The translations under genes were made by a program, and so were the position numbers. Below, in pieces: positions 6,668-14,035 of a stretch of DNA of 38,452 bases. The stretch's first letter is position 1, and each line of letters starts with the position of its first letter. This stretch comes from Candidatus Rifleibacteriota bacterium (GTDB lineage: Bacteria > Riflebacteria > Ozemobacteria > Ozemobacterales > Ozemobacteraceae): assembly GCA_022704885.1 (NCBI GenBank), contig JAKJFO010000016.1, positions 1 to 38,452 on the forward strand, read 5' to 3'. The notes under the pieces were generated by a model. It saw only the letters and a program-made list of their open reading frames with translations. It did no database searches and was not told the origin of the DNA.

Positions 6668-8653
6668 ATGCAGCAGTTTCTCATCGCAATCGCACTGATA
6701 ACGACCGGCGGAATTCTGGCGTTCATCACCAGAAAAACCCGGGATGTCAGCACCATAGTCGGTGCCGGATCGGCCATAATCGGCTCACTTATTGCAGTTG
6801 TACCTGTAGTCAGAGTCCTTTTCAATTCGGTTGAACTGCCTCTGCTGCTGCTCAATCTGCCTCTGGGTCAGGCTACTCTCAGACTCGATGCCGTCTCGGC
6901 GTTCTTCAGCCTGCCGGTATTGCTTTTGCTGGCTGTAGTCGCTTTGTTTGCCGGCATAGAAGCCGCGCACGACAAGCATGCCCATGATGGTTGGCTGTTT
7001 TTCAACTTTCTAGGGGCAGCGATGCTGCTTCTGCTAGTTGCTGCCAACGCCGTACTGTTTCTGGTTGCCTGGGAAATGATGTCGGTAGCTGCGTTCTTTC
7101 TCATTGCCTGGCGTGACGAAATTGCCTCGGCCCGCAACGCCGCCTGGAAATTCCTGGTAGCCAGCCATATCGGTACAGCTGCATTGATGCTGTTGTTCGC
7201 CATGCTTGGCGCGCATGCCGGCAGCTATGAATTCGCGCAGTTCTCTGGAGCCCATTTCACCGATGGAATGGCATCTGTCGCATTTTTTCTTGCCCTTTTC
7301 GGATTTGGCGTCAAGTTTGGTCTGTTGCCGCTGCATGTCTGGCTGCCAGAGGCCCACGCCTTCGCAGACGCGCCGGTATCTGCCGTGCTTTCTGGAGCCA
7401 TGATCAAAATGGGGTTTTATGGCCTGCTGCGAATACTTATGCTGCTGCCTAATATTTCGGCTTCGTGGGGCTGGGTGATGGTCGCCGGCGGTCTGCTGAC
7501 CGGAATCTTCGCGATGGCTATGGCCCTGGCCCAGTCAGACCTCAAAAAAGTCGTTGCCTACAGCAGCGTTGAAAACGCCGGTATAATTACGATGGCCATT
7601 GGCTGCTCAATTCTGGCAATAGTCTGGAAACAGCCTTTCATTGCCGGCGCCGCCATGGCTGGTGCTCTGCTGCATATACTCAATCATGCCGTCTGCAAGG
7701 GCATGATATTTCTGGCTTCTGGCGTGGTTTATCACACCATAGGCACCCGCAAACTCGAAGTAATGGGTGGAATCGCCCGCAGCATGCCGTTCACGGCCAC
7801 ATGCTTTGCCATCGGAGCCACGGCCATTGCCGGTCTGCCGCCTTTTAACAGCTTTATCAGCGAATTCATAATTTTCGTCGCCGGTCTGCAGGTTGCAACA
7901 TTGCAAGAGCCTGCAGCGCTGCTGCTGGCTTTTTTGATAATGAGCGGCCTTGCTTTGATTGGCGGACTGGCTGTCGCCACTTACGCGAGGACCTTCGGGC
8001 TGGTATTTCTGGGAGCCCCCCGCCAGGAAAAACGCCATGAAATAAGCGATATCGCGCCCTCTCTGCGCCTGCCATTCATGATTCTGCTCGGTTTTATTCT
8101 TGTACTGACCGTTACCTCGCCCTGGCTGGTGGAAATACTGCTTCGGGTCGCCGCAACGCTGATGGCTGGTCATCAAGGGTTTGCCCTGGCTGATCTGCAG
8201 GGTGAACTTCTGCATAAACCGCTGATAATAGTTGTACAGTTTTCGGTCGCGCTGCTGGCACTGGTTATAGCAGGATGGCAGCTTCGCAGCAGATTTTTCA
8301 GCACCGGTGACCGCAGTGACCGCCCAACCTGGGACTGCGGTTATGCCGCTCCCGATGCGCGCATGCAGTATACCTCGTCTTCTTTTGCCCAGACGATAGT
8401 CGATATTTTTTCGCCTGTGGTCAGGCCTTACAAACATGGCGAAAAGGTAACCGGACTGTTTCCGCAACATGCCAGCTTCAGAAGTGATGCGCCAGACTCG
8501 CTGCTACGCTATCTTTTTACCCCTGTATTCGGTCTGGTAGAGCGTATTCTTCTGCCTCTGCGCGGTCTGCAGCACGGTCGCCTGCATCTCTATATCTGTT
8601 ACGTCGCGATAACCCTGCTGGCACTGCTGGTCTGGAAGGTGGTGGCAATATGA
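6668..8653 (+). CDS. hyfB: Hydrogenase-4 subunit B-like ion-translocating membrane protein (NuoL/HyfB family)
   Basis: This 661-residue, largely hydrophobic protein belongs to the Mrp-antiporter/NuoL family and has the length of HyfB. Ion-channel residues are retained: the membrane Glu in LFLVAWEMMS, the Lys in FGVKFGLLPLHVWLPEAH, and the following ADAPVSAVLSG. A second conserved block, SDLKKVVAYSSVENAG, and a late NHAVCKG helix are also present. It should conduct protons or sodium in a membrane-bound oxidoreductase. The GTG at 6620 is an alternative start, but the ATG at 6668 has AGGA upstream and begins directly at the first helix. It overlaps the next gene by ATGA and opens the six-gene operon. 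Confidence 0.9.
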   Translation: MQQFLIAIALITTGGILAFITRKTRDVSTIVGAGSAIIGSLIAVVPVVRVLFNSVELPLLLLNLPLGQATLRLDAVSAFFSLPVLLLLAVVALFAGIEAAHDKHAHDGWLFFNFLGAAMLLLLVAANAVLFLVAWEMMSVAAFFLIAWRDEIASARNAAWKFLVASHIGTAALMLLFAMLGAHAGSYEFAQFSGAHFTDGMASVAFFLALFGFGVKFGLLPLHVWLPEAHAFADAPVSAVLSGAMIKMGFYGLLRILMLLPNISASWGWVMVAGGLLTGIFAMAMALAQSDLKKVVAYSSVENAGIITMAIGCSILAIVWKQPFIAGAAMAGALLHILNHAVCKGMIFLASGVVYHTIGTRKLEVMGGIARSMPFTATCFAIGATAIAGLPPFNSFISEFIIFVAGLQVATLQEPAALLLAFLIMSGLALIGGLAVATYARTFGLVFLGAPRQEKRHEISDIAPSLRLPFMILLGFILVLTVTSPWLVEILLRVAATLMAGHQGFALADLQGELLHKPLIIVVQFSVALLALVIAGWQLRSRFFSTGDRSDRPTWDCGYAAPDARMQYTSSSFAQTIVDIFSPVVRPYKHGEKVTGLFPQHASFRSDAPDSLLRYLFTPVFGLVERILLPLRGLQHGRLHLYICYVAITLLALLVWKVVAI

Positions 8654-9570
8654 TCAGTCCTTCATCCATTCTCATCTGCCTGGTTATGATAGTTCTTTCG
8701 CCCTTGCTGCCGGGCATCATCAACAAAACCAAGGCTTTTTTCGGTGGCCGACAGGGCCCGCCGGTACTGCAGCTTTACCTTGACATCGCCAAACTGCTGC
8801 GCAAAACCTCGGTTTACAGCCAGACGACAACAGTGGTAACCCGCATCGCGCCTTTCGTCATACTGTTTTCGACGCTCGCCGCCGCCCTGCTGGTGCCTGT
8901 CGCCTTTCGCGGCGCCGGCGTCTCGTTCACCGGCGACATCATATTGCTTGCCTATCTGCTTGGTATCGGGCGTTTCTTCATGGTACTCGCCGCCCTCGAT
9001 ACCGGGTCAGCCTTCGAGGGAATGGGCGCCGCCCGCGAGGTGCTTTACAGTGCACTGGCCGAGCCAGCACTGTTTTGTGGACTGCTGGTGCTGATCAATG
9101 AGACTTCGCAAACCAGTCTGTCGGCAATCTACGAAAAGCTGACGGCAGAGTGCTGGTGGCAAAACCCGATGACCTTTCTGCTCATCGCGGTCAGCTGGAC
9201 GATCGTGCTGCTCGTTGAAAACGCCCGCATTCCAATCGACGACCCGAATACCCATCTCGAACTGACCATGATTCATGAGGTCATGATTCTTGACTACAGC
9301 AGCAAAGACCTCGCTATCATTGAATTTGCCGGGGCCGTCAAGCTGGCAGTCTTCAGCAGCCTGCTGGTCGGCCTCATCTTCAGCGGAAACGAACTGAGCC
9401 TGCCGTTACAGTTGCTGGCCTTTACGGCGGCAATGACGCTGGTCGCCATGATTGTCGGGGTCGTCGAGTCGACGATTGCCAGGTTTCGCCTGCTGCATGT
9501 TCCCAAGTTCATCGTCGGGTCTGGAGCGCTGGCAATTATCGCGCTCATTCTCAAGCTTTCAGGAAATTAA
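8650..9570 (+). CDS. hyfC: HyfC/HycD-like membrane anchor subunit (NuoH family)
   Basis: This 306-residue protein has about eight membrane helices. It shows the NuoH-type loop GRQGPPVLQLYLDIAKL near residue 34 and the strongly conserved ENARIPIDDPNTHLELTMIHE near residues 186-206, which in complex I and group 4 hydrogenases faces the quinone or proton-transfer cavity at the junction with the soluble arm. Length is normal for HycD and HyfC. It begins in an ATGA overlap with hyfB and ends three bases before hyfE. Its acidic residues appear intact, so the coupling path between soluble and membrane arms is probably functional. Confidence 0.9.
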   Translation: MISPSSILICLVMIVLSPLLPGIINKTKAFFGGRQGPPVLQLYLDIAKLLRKTSVYSQTTTVVTRIAPFVILFSTLAAALLVPVAFRGAGVSFTGDIILLAYLLGIGRFFMVLAALDTGSAFEGMGAAREVLYSALAEPALFCGLLVLINETSQTSLSAIYEKLTAECWWQNPMTFLLIAVSWTIVLLVENARIPIDDPNTHLELTMIHEVMILDYSSKDLAIIEFAGAVKLAVFSSLLVGLIFSGNELSLPLQLLAFTAAMTLVAMIVGVVESTIARFRLLHVPKFIVGSGALAIIALILKLSGN

Positions 9571-9573
9571 TCT

Positions 9574-10248
9574 ATGAACGGAATAGCCACACTTCTTGCA
9601 ATTACCTGTCTGTTACTGCTTGGCTCAAGCCGAATTCTCGTTTCAATACGCATGGTCGCGTTTCAGGGTGTTCTGCTTGGCCTGCTGCCGCTTTTTGTGT
9701 CTGGAACCGGCCATATCGGTGTATCCGCGCTGATTCTTACCGTCACCAATATCGGCCTCAAAAGCATTCTATTGCCATGGCTGCTGACCCGGGCACTGTT
9801 CGCATCAGGTGCACGCCGCGAAATCGAACCGTTCATCGGTTTTGGCACTTCGATTCTGTCTGGCGTCTTTCTGCTCGCCGTTTCAGGCTATATTGTCAAC
9901 CGCCTGCAGAGCACGGCCGCGATCAGTTCTTCGATCACGCTTATTGCCGGTTTTTTCATGGTCTTTTCCGGACTGTTTCTACTGATTACCAGACGCAAAG
10001 CGCTGACCCAGACTCTTGGCTTTCTGGTTCTGGAAAATGGTGTTTTTACGACCGGTCTCAGCCTCGGCAGTGAATTTTCGGTATATGTCGAGCTTGGCAT
10101 TCTGCTCGACGTTTTCGTCGGGATCTTCCTGATGGGTATAATGCTGTTCCACATCGACCGCGAATTCGATCATCTCGATGTCGACCGCTTCAACGAACTT
10201 TCCGATCTGGCTGTCGATGTCGTCAGTAATGAGGAGGCCAGCGAATGA
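9574..10248 (+). CDS. hyfE: HyfE-like membrane subunit
   Basis: This 224-residue protein has about seven hydrophobic segments and corresponds to HyfE of hydrogenase 4, a membrane subunit whose C-terminal half resembles NuoK. The pattern LGFLVLENGVFTTGLSLG (about residues 147-165) carries the membrane Glu typical of NuoK-like proteins. A hydrophilic acidic tail follows (IDREFDHLDVDRFNELSDL). It lies three bases after hyfC and overlaps hyfF by ATGA. It probably forms part of the ion-translocating membrane arm. Confidence 0.85.
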   Translation: MNGIATLLAITCLLLLGSSRILVSIRMVAFQGVLLGLLPLFVSGTGHIGVSALILTVTNIGLKSILLPWLLTRALFASGARREIEPFIGFGTSILSGVFLLAVSGYIVNRLQSTAAISSSITLIAGFFMVFSGLFLLITRRKALTQTLGFLVLENGVFTTGLSLGSEFSVYVELGILLDVFVGIFLMGIMLFHIDREFDHLDVDRFNELSDLAVDVVSNEEASE

Positions 10249-11723
10249 TTACCGCTTACGCCCTCATCATTCTGCCGGTAATTACCGGTGTCATATCGTT
10301 GTTTATCAGCTCAGAGCGTGTACGCCGCAATCTTCTGATGATCGTTGCCTTCATCCACCTGTTCATGAGCATACTGCTCTGTAACGGCTCTGCCGGCGAA
10401 CTAAACGGCGTCTGGCTTGGGCTCGACGCACTCAGCCGGTTGTTTCTGGTTATTACCAGCCTGCTATTCACCGGTTCGGCAATTTATTCGATGGTTTACC
10501 TCGACAAGCACCCGCATTTCAACGGCCCGGCCATTGCCGGTCTGCGCATGCCGGGAAACAGCAACGCCATTTTTGCCGCCTGTATGCAGCTGTTTCTGGC
10601 GGCTATGAGTCTGTCGATTTTGAGCATGCATTTCGGTCTGCAGTGGATAGGCATCGAAGCAACAACTCTGGCGAGCACACCGCTGATATATTATCACCGC
10701 AACCGGCGCTCACTCGAAGCCGCCTGGAAATACATGATTCTCTGCTCCGTCGGCATCGCGCTGGCCCTGATGGGTGTGTTCTTTCTGGCAATGACCACCT
10801 CGTCGCATGTTCAGCAGTTCACACCGGCCGGTCTATCACTGTTTTCAGGTTACCTCAAGGTTGAATGGCTCAAAGTAGCATTTATTTTCTTTCTGGTCGG
10901 CTATGGCACCAAAATGGGTCTGGCTCCAATGCACACCTGGCTGCCCGATGCGCACAGCGAAGCCCCTTCGCCGGTGTCGGCAATGCTTTCGGGCGCACTG
11001 CTCAACTGCGCGTTTCTTGGTATTCTGCGAATCTATCAGGTTTGTGTGACCGTGCCAGGCGCTGCGGTATTTGCCAATGAACTGCTGGTGATTTTCGGGT
11101 TGCTGTCGCTGGCGGTATCGGGAATCTTCATTCTGCGTCAACCCGACTACAAGCGAATGTTGGCCTATTCGAGCGTCGAACACATGGGTATTCTGGCCCT
11201 CGGCGTTGGCCTCGGGGGCTCAGCCATAGCGGCAGCCATGCTGCACGCTGCCGGTCATTCGCTGGTGAAGGCTTCGCTGTTTTTGCTTTCAGGAAATATT
11301 CTGGCAGTTTATGCCAGCAAAAAGGTCGAAGACATTAAAGCTCTGCTCAAGACAATGCCGATCAGCGGCGCTCTGTGGCTTGCCGGCTTTTTTGCGATAA
11401 CCGGAACTCCGCCATTCACGACCTTCAACAGCGAGTTTGCGATTGTCAGAGTCGCCTTGCAGTCGGGCAGCTGGAAGATCGCCACGCTTTATCTGTTATT
11501 TCTGCTGCTGGTTTTCATCGGTATGCTGACGATTTTCATGAATATGTGTTTTGGCAAAAAAGGCGATAAGGAAGTCGATGGCAGTGGCGGCGAATCATTC
11601 TGGCAGGTGCTGCCACCTGTGGTTTTTCTGACGACGGCCCTGCTGCTTGGCTTGTATCTGCCTGATTTCGTGCGCAGTACCATCGATGGTGCCGCTCTGC
11701 TGCTGGGAGGTAAAGCCCTGTGA
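10245..11723 (+). CDS. hyfF: HyfF-like ion-translocating membrane subunit (NuoN/NuoM family)
   Basis: This 492-residue protein is the second antiporter-like subunit of the operon. It keeps the key channel residues: the Glu in FGLQWIGIEATTL, the Lys in VGYGTKMGLAPMHTWLPDAH, the SEAPSPVSAMLSG segment, and DYKRMLAYSSVEHMG followed by HAAGHSLVKASLF. The size fits HyfF. It begins in an ATGA overlap with hyfE and ends in another with the large-subunit gene. With HyfB it gives the complex two probable ion channels; HyfD, the third antiporter-like protein of E. coli Hyf, is missing. Confidence 0.9.
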   Translation: MITAYALIILPVITGVISLFISSERVRRNLLMIVAFIHLFMSILLCNGSAGELNGVWLGLDALSRLFLVITSLLFTGSAIYSMVYLDKHPHFNGPAIAGLRMPGNSNAIFAACMQLFLAAMSLSILSMHFGLQWIGIEATTLASTPLIYYHRNRRSLEAAWKYMILCSVGIALALMGVFFLAMTTSSHVQQFTPAGLSLFSGYLKVEWLKVAFIFFLVGYGTKMGLAPMHTWLPDAHSEAPSPVSAMLSGALLNCAFLGILRIYQVCVTVPGAAVFANELLVIFGLLSLAVSGIFILRQPDYKRMLAYSSVEHMGILALGVGLGGSAIAAAMLHAAGHSLVKASLFLLSGNILAVYASKKVEDIKALLKTMPISGALWLAGFFAITGTPPFTTFNSEFAIVRVALQSGSWKIATLYLLFLLLVFIGMLTIFMNMCFGKKGDKEVDGSGGESFWQVLPPVVFLTTALLLGLYLPDFVRSTIDGAALLLGGKAL

Positions 11724-13210
11724 AGAAGCATGTCAAGATCAAAAATGCCGCTGTGGTTAAGTTTGCTGACATACAGATTGTCGATAATCAGCAGTTCAGA
11801 AGTGATCTCGCTGCTCTTATAGCTGGTAATTGCCGACTTTCAGCTTTGTTCGTGCTGCCACGCAGTGAGCAGAATCTTATGCTGGCTGCTGTCAGCGATG
11901 ATTCTGACGCGACGATTCATCTGTTCGCCACGCCCTGTCAGAAAGAGTTCGCTTCGCTGACTCCTGATATTCCGCAGGCGCACTGGTTCGAACGTGAAAT
12001 CAACGAACTGCACGGAATCGAGATTCCCGGCCACCCCTGGCTCAAGCCAATCAGATTCGTGCCAAAAGATAATGGCAAAACCGAGGTTCTGCCCGGTGTC
12101 ACTAACTATTTCCAGGTGAGTGGCGAAGAAATTCATGAGGTCGCGGTCGGCCCGGTTCATGCCGGTGTCATCGAACCCGGACACTTTCGTTTTCAGTGCC
12201 ACGGCGAAAAAGTGCTGCATCTAGAAATCGAACTCGGATACCAGCATCGCGGCGTTGAGCGAGCTCTGATGCGTAATCAACCGCATCAGAATCTGCGACT
12301 CATAGAGGTCGTCGCCGGCGACAGCACTATCGCTCATACTACTGCCCATGCCATGCTGCTCGAATCGCTGCACGGGCTAAAAACCGACAAAAATGCCGAG
12401 CTGGTCAGAGGGGTCGCCCTCGAACTTGAGCGCATGGCTAACCATACCGGCGATCTCGGCGCTCTTGCCGGCGATGTCGGCTTTCTGCCGACGGCATCTT
12501 ATTGCGGCCGCATTCGCGGAGATATTCTCAATACCACCGCCGTTATCTGCGGCAATCGTTTTGGTCGCGGCCTGATACAGCGAGGGGGCGTCGGTCATGC
12601 AGTCGATAAGGCTCTGGTGGCGACAGTGCTCGAACGTCTTGCTCTGATCGAAGCCGATCTTAAATCAGCAATTGGCCTGATCTGGAACACGCCGTCAGTG
12701 ATTTCGCGCTTTGAAGAGACCGGCAATGTCAGCAAAGACGATGCCATCGCTATTGGTCTGGTCGGCCCGGCCGGCCGTGCCAGCGGTCTATCGGTTGATG
12801 TTCGCTGCTCGCACCCCTTCGGCGCTTATAAGCAGCATAAACCTGAACTGCCGGTTGGCAAAAACGGTGATGTGTTCTGGCGTGCGCGCATTCGCTGGCT
12901 CGAACTTAAAGAATCTGTAAGGCTGATCAGAGCCATGCTGGCCGAAATCGACAACGCCGTGGCCGCTCCGGCTTGCTCTTCGCCAGCAGCAGCCGATTCA
13001 ATCACTGTTGCCCTGACCGAAGGCTGGCGCGGTGAAGTCTGTCATGTGGCTGTTACCGATAAAGAAGGCGGACTGGCAGCATACAAGATCGTCGATCCAT
13101 CGTTCCATAACTGGTATGGTCTCGCGCTGGCGCTGCGAAACCAGGAAATTTCAGACTTTCCGCTGTGCAACAAGAGCTTCAATCTCTCTTATTGCGGCCA
13201 CGATCTCTAG
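11720..13210 (+). CDS. hyfG: Hydrogenase large subunit-like protein (NuoCD/HyfG) lacking [NiFe] cysteines
   Basis: This 496-residue protein has a NuoC-like N-terminal part (HWFEREINELHGIEIPGHPW, about 88-107) and a NuoD/HyfG-like part starting near VAVGPVHAGVIEPGHF. In true hydrogenases two CxxC pairs hold nickel. Here the first, aligned with ERICGICGFAHST of HycE, reads EVVAGDSTIAHTT, giving Ala199 and Ser202. The second, aligned with SLDPCYSCTDR, reads SFNLSYCGHDL, giving Ser490 and Gly493 (a Cys at 492 is out of register). The protein therefore cannot bind the usual NiFe site and the complex is of the Ehr (hydrogenase-related) kind. It ends with TAG, 11 bases before the next gene. Confidence 0.85.
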   Translation: MKKHVKIKNAAVVKFADIQIVDNQQFRSDLAALIAGNCRLSALFVLPRSEQNLMLAAVSDDSDATIHLFATPCQKEFASLTPDIPQAHWFEREINELHGIEIPGHPWLKPIRFVPKDNGKTEVLPGVTNYFQVSGEEIHEVAVGPVHAGVIEPGHFRFQCHGEKVLHLEIELGYQHRGVERALMRNQPHQNLRLIEVVAGDSTIAHTTAHAMLLESLHGLKTDKNAELVRGVALELERMANHTGDLGALAGDVGFLPTASYCGRIRGDILNTTAVICGNRFGRGLIQRGGVGHAVDKALVATVLERLALIEADLKSAIGLIWNTPSVISRFEETGNVSKDDAIAIGLVGPAGRASGLSVDVRCSHPFGAYKQHKPELPVGKNGDVFWRARIRWLELKESVRLIRAMLAEIDNAVAAPACSSPAAADSITVALTEGWRGEVCHVAVTDKEGGLAAYKIVDPSFHNWYGLALALRNQEISDFPLCNKSFNLSYCGHDL

Positions 13211-13221
13211 AGGTAGTTACC

Positions 13222-13980
13222 ATGTTTCATATTCTCAAAGCCAGATTACATCAACAGTATCGCACCTACCCGTTTCCAGAAAAAGCACCGGTTCTTTCGC
13301 AGCGCTATACCGGTCGGCCGCAGATCAAAACCAGCGGCTGTGTTGCCGATTGCTCCGCCTGTGCCAAGGTTTGCCCGTCTGGCGCAATTTCGCGCAGCAG
13401 CGAAGGTCGCCCGGTCATCGATCTCGGGCGCTGCCTTTTCTGCCGCGCCTGTGAAGCCGCCTGCCCGTCAGGCCTCATCAGCTTTTCGAAAGAATTCTCG
13501 ATGCCGGCTTCGCGCCGCGAAGATCTCATTGTGAAGAGTGAAAGCTTCAATATTGCCAAAGCGCTGCCCGAAGAATTCAGAAAACTTTTCGGGCGCTCGC
13601 TCAAACTCAGACAGGTGAGCGCCGGCGGCTGCAACGCCTGTGAAGCTGACTGCAACGTATTGACGACGCCGGCATTCGACCTGGCGCGTTTTGGCATTCA
13701 GTTCGTCGCTTCGCCGCGACATGCCGACGGGCTGCTGGTAACCGGCCCGGTCACTCAGAATATGAAGCTGGCTCTGGTAAAATCCTACGATGCTTTGCCG
13801 TCGCCGAAGGTAGTGATTGCTACTGGCGCCTGCGCGATATCCGGCGGGATTTTCCGCGATAACGCCGAAGTAAACAATGGCATTGGCGACATTATCCCGG
13901 TAGATCTTTATATTCCCGGCTGCCCGCCCAACCCCTGGACTATCCTCGACGGCATGCTCCGCCTCATGGGCCGCATCTGA
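13222..13980 (+). CDS. Fused two-[4Fe-4S] ferredoxin and NuoB/HyfI-like small subunit
   Basis: This 252-residue protein joins what are normally two subunits. Residues 40-51 (C40, C44, C47, C51) and 71-81 (C71, C74, C77, C81) form a HyfH/HycF-like ferredoxin module. Residues about 130-252 form a NuoB/HyfI-like domain with C137 and C140 in GGCNAC, C204 in TGACAISGG and C234 in PGCPPNPW, the four ligands of the proximal cluster. All three clusters therefore seem intact. The ATG at 13222 has AGAGG eight bases before it; the ORF can be read from 13165 but that start overlaps hyfG. It ends the operon. It should pass electrons from a soluble donor to the nickel-less large subunit. Confidence 0.85.
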   Translation: MFHILKARLHQQYRTYPFPEKAPVLSQRYTGRPQIKTSGCVADCSACAKVCPSGAISRSSEGRPVIDLGRCLFCRACEAACPSGLISFSKEFSMPASRREDLIVKSESFNIAKALPEEFRKLFGRSLKLRQVSAGGCNACEADCNVLTTPAFDLARFGIQFVASPRHADGLLVTGPVTQNMKLALVKSYDALPSPKVVIATGACAISGGIFRDNAEVNNGIGDIIPVDLYIPGCPPNPWTILDGMLRLMGRI

Positions 13981-13988
13981 AGCATTTT

Positions 13989-14017
13989 TTGTAATTCTGC
14001 CGGTGAGCTGGTACAAT
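13989..14017 (+). promoter_or_regulatory. Candidate sigma70-type promoter of the MscS-type channel gene
   Basis: TTGTAA (13989-13994) and TACAAT (14012-14017) are separated by exactly 17 bases. The predicted start of transcription lies about a dozen bases before the ATG at 14036. Confidence 0.55.
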
Positions 14018-14035
14018 GTCGGGCAGGGGGTAATC

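Noticed and set aside
6668..13980. Formate hydrogenlyase or respiratory complex I.
   Set aside because: No formate dehydrogenase, no NuoEFG or quinone-linked set, HyfE is present instead of NuoJK, and the large subunit has no nickel ligands.
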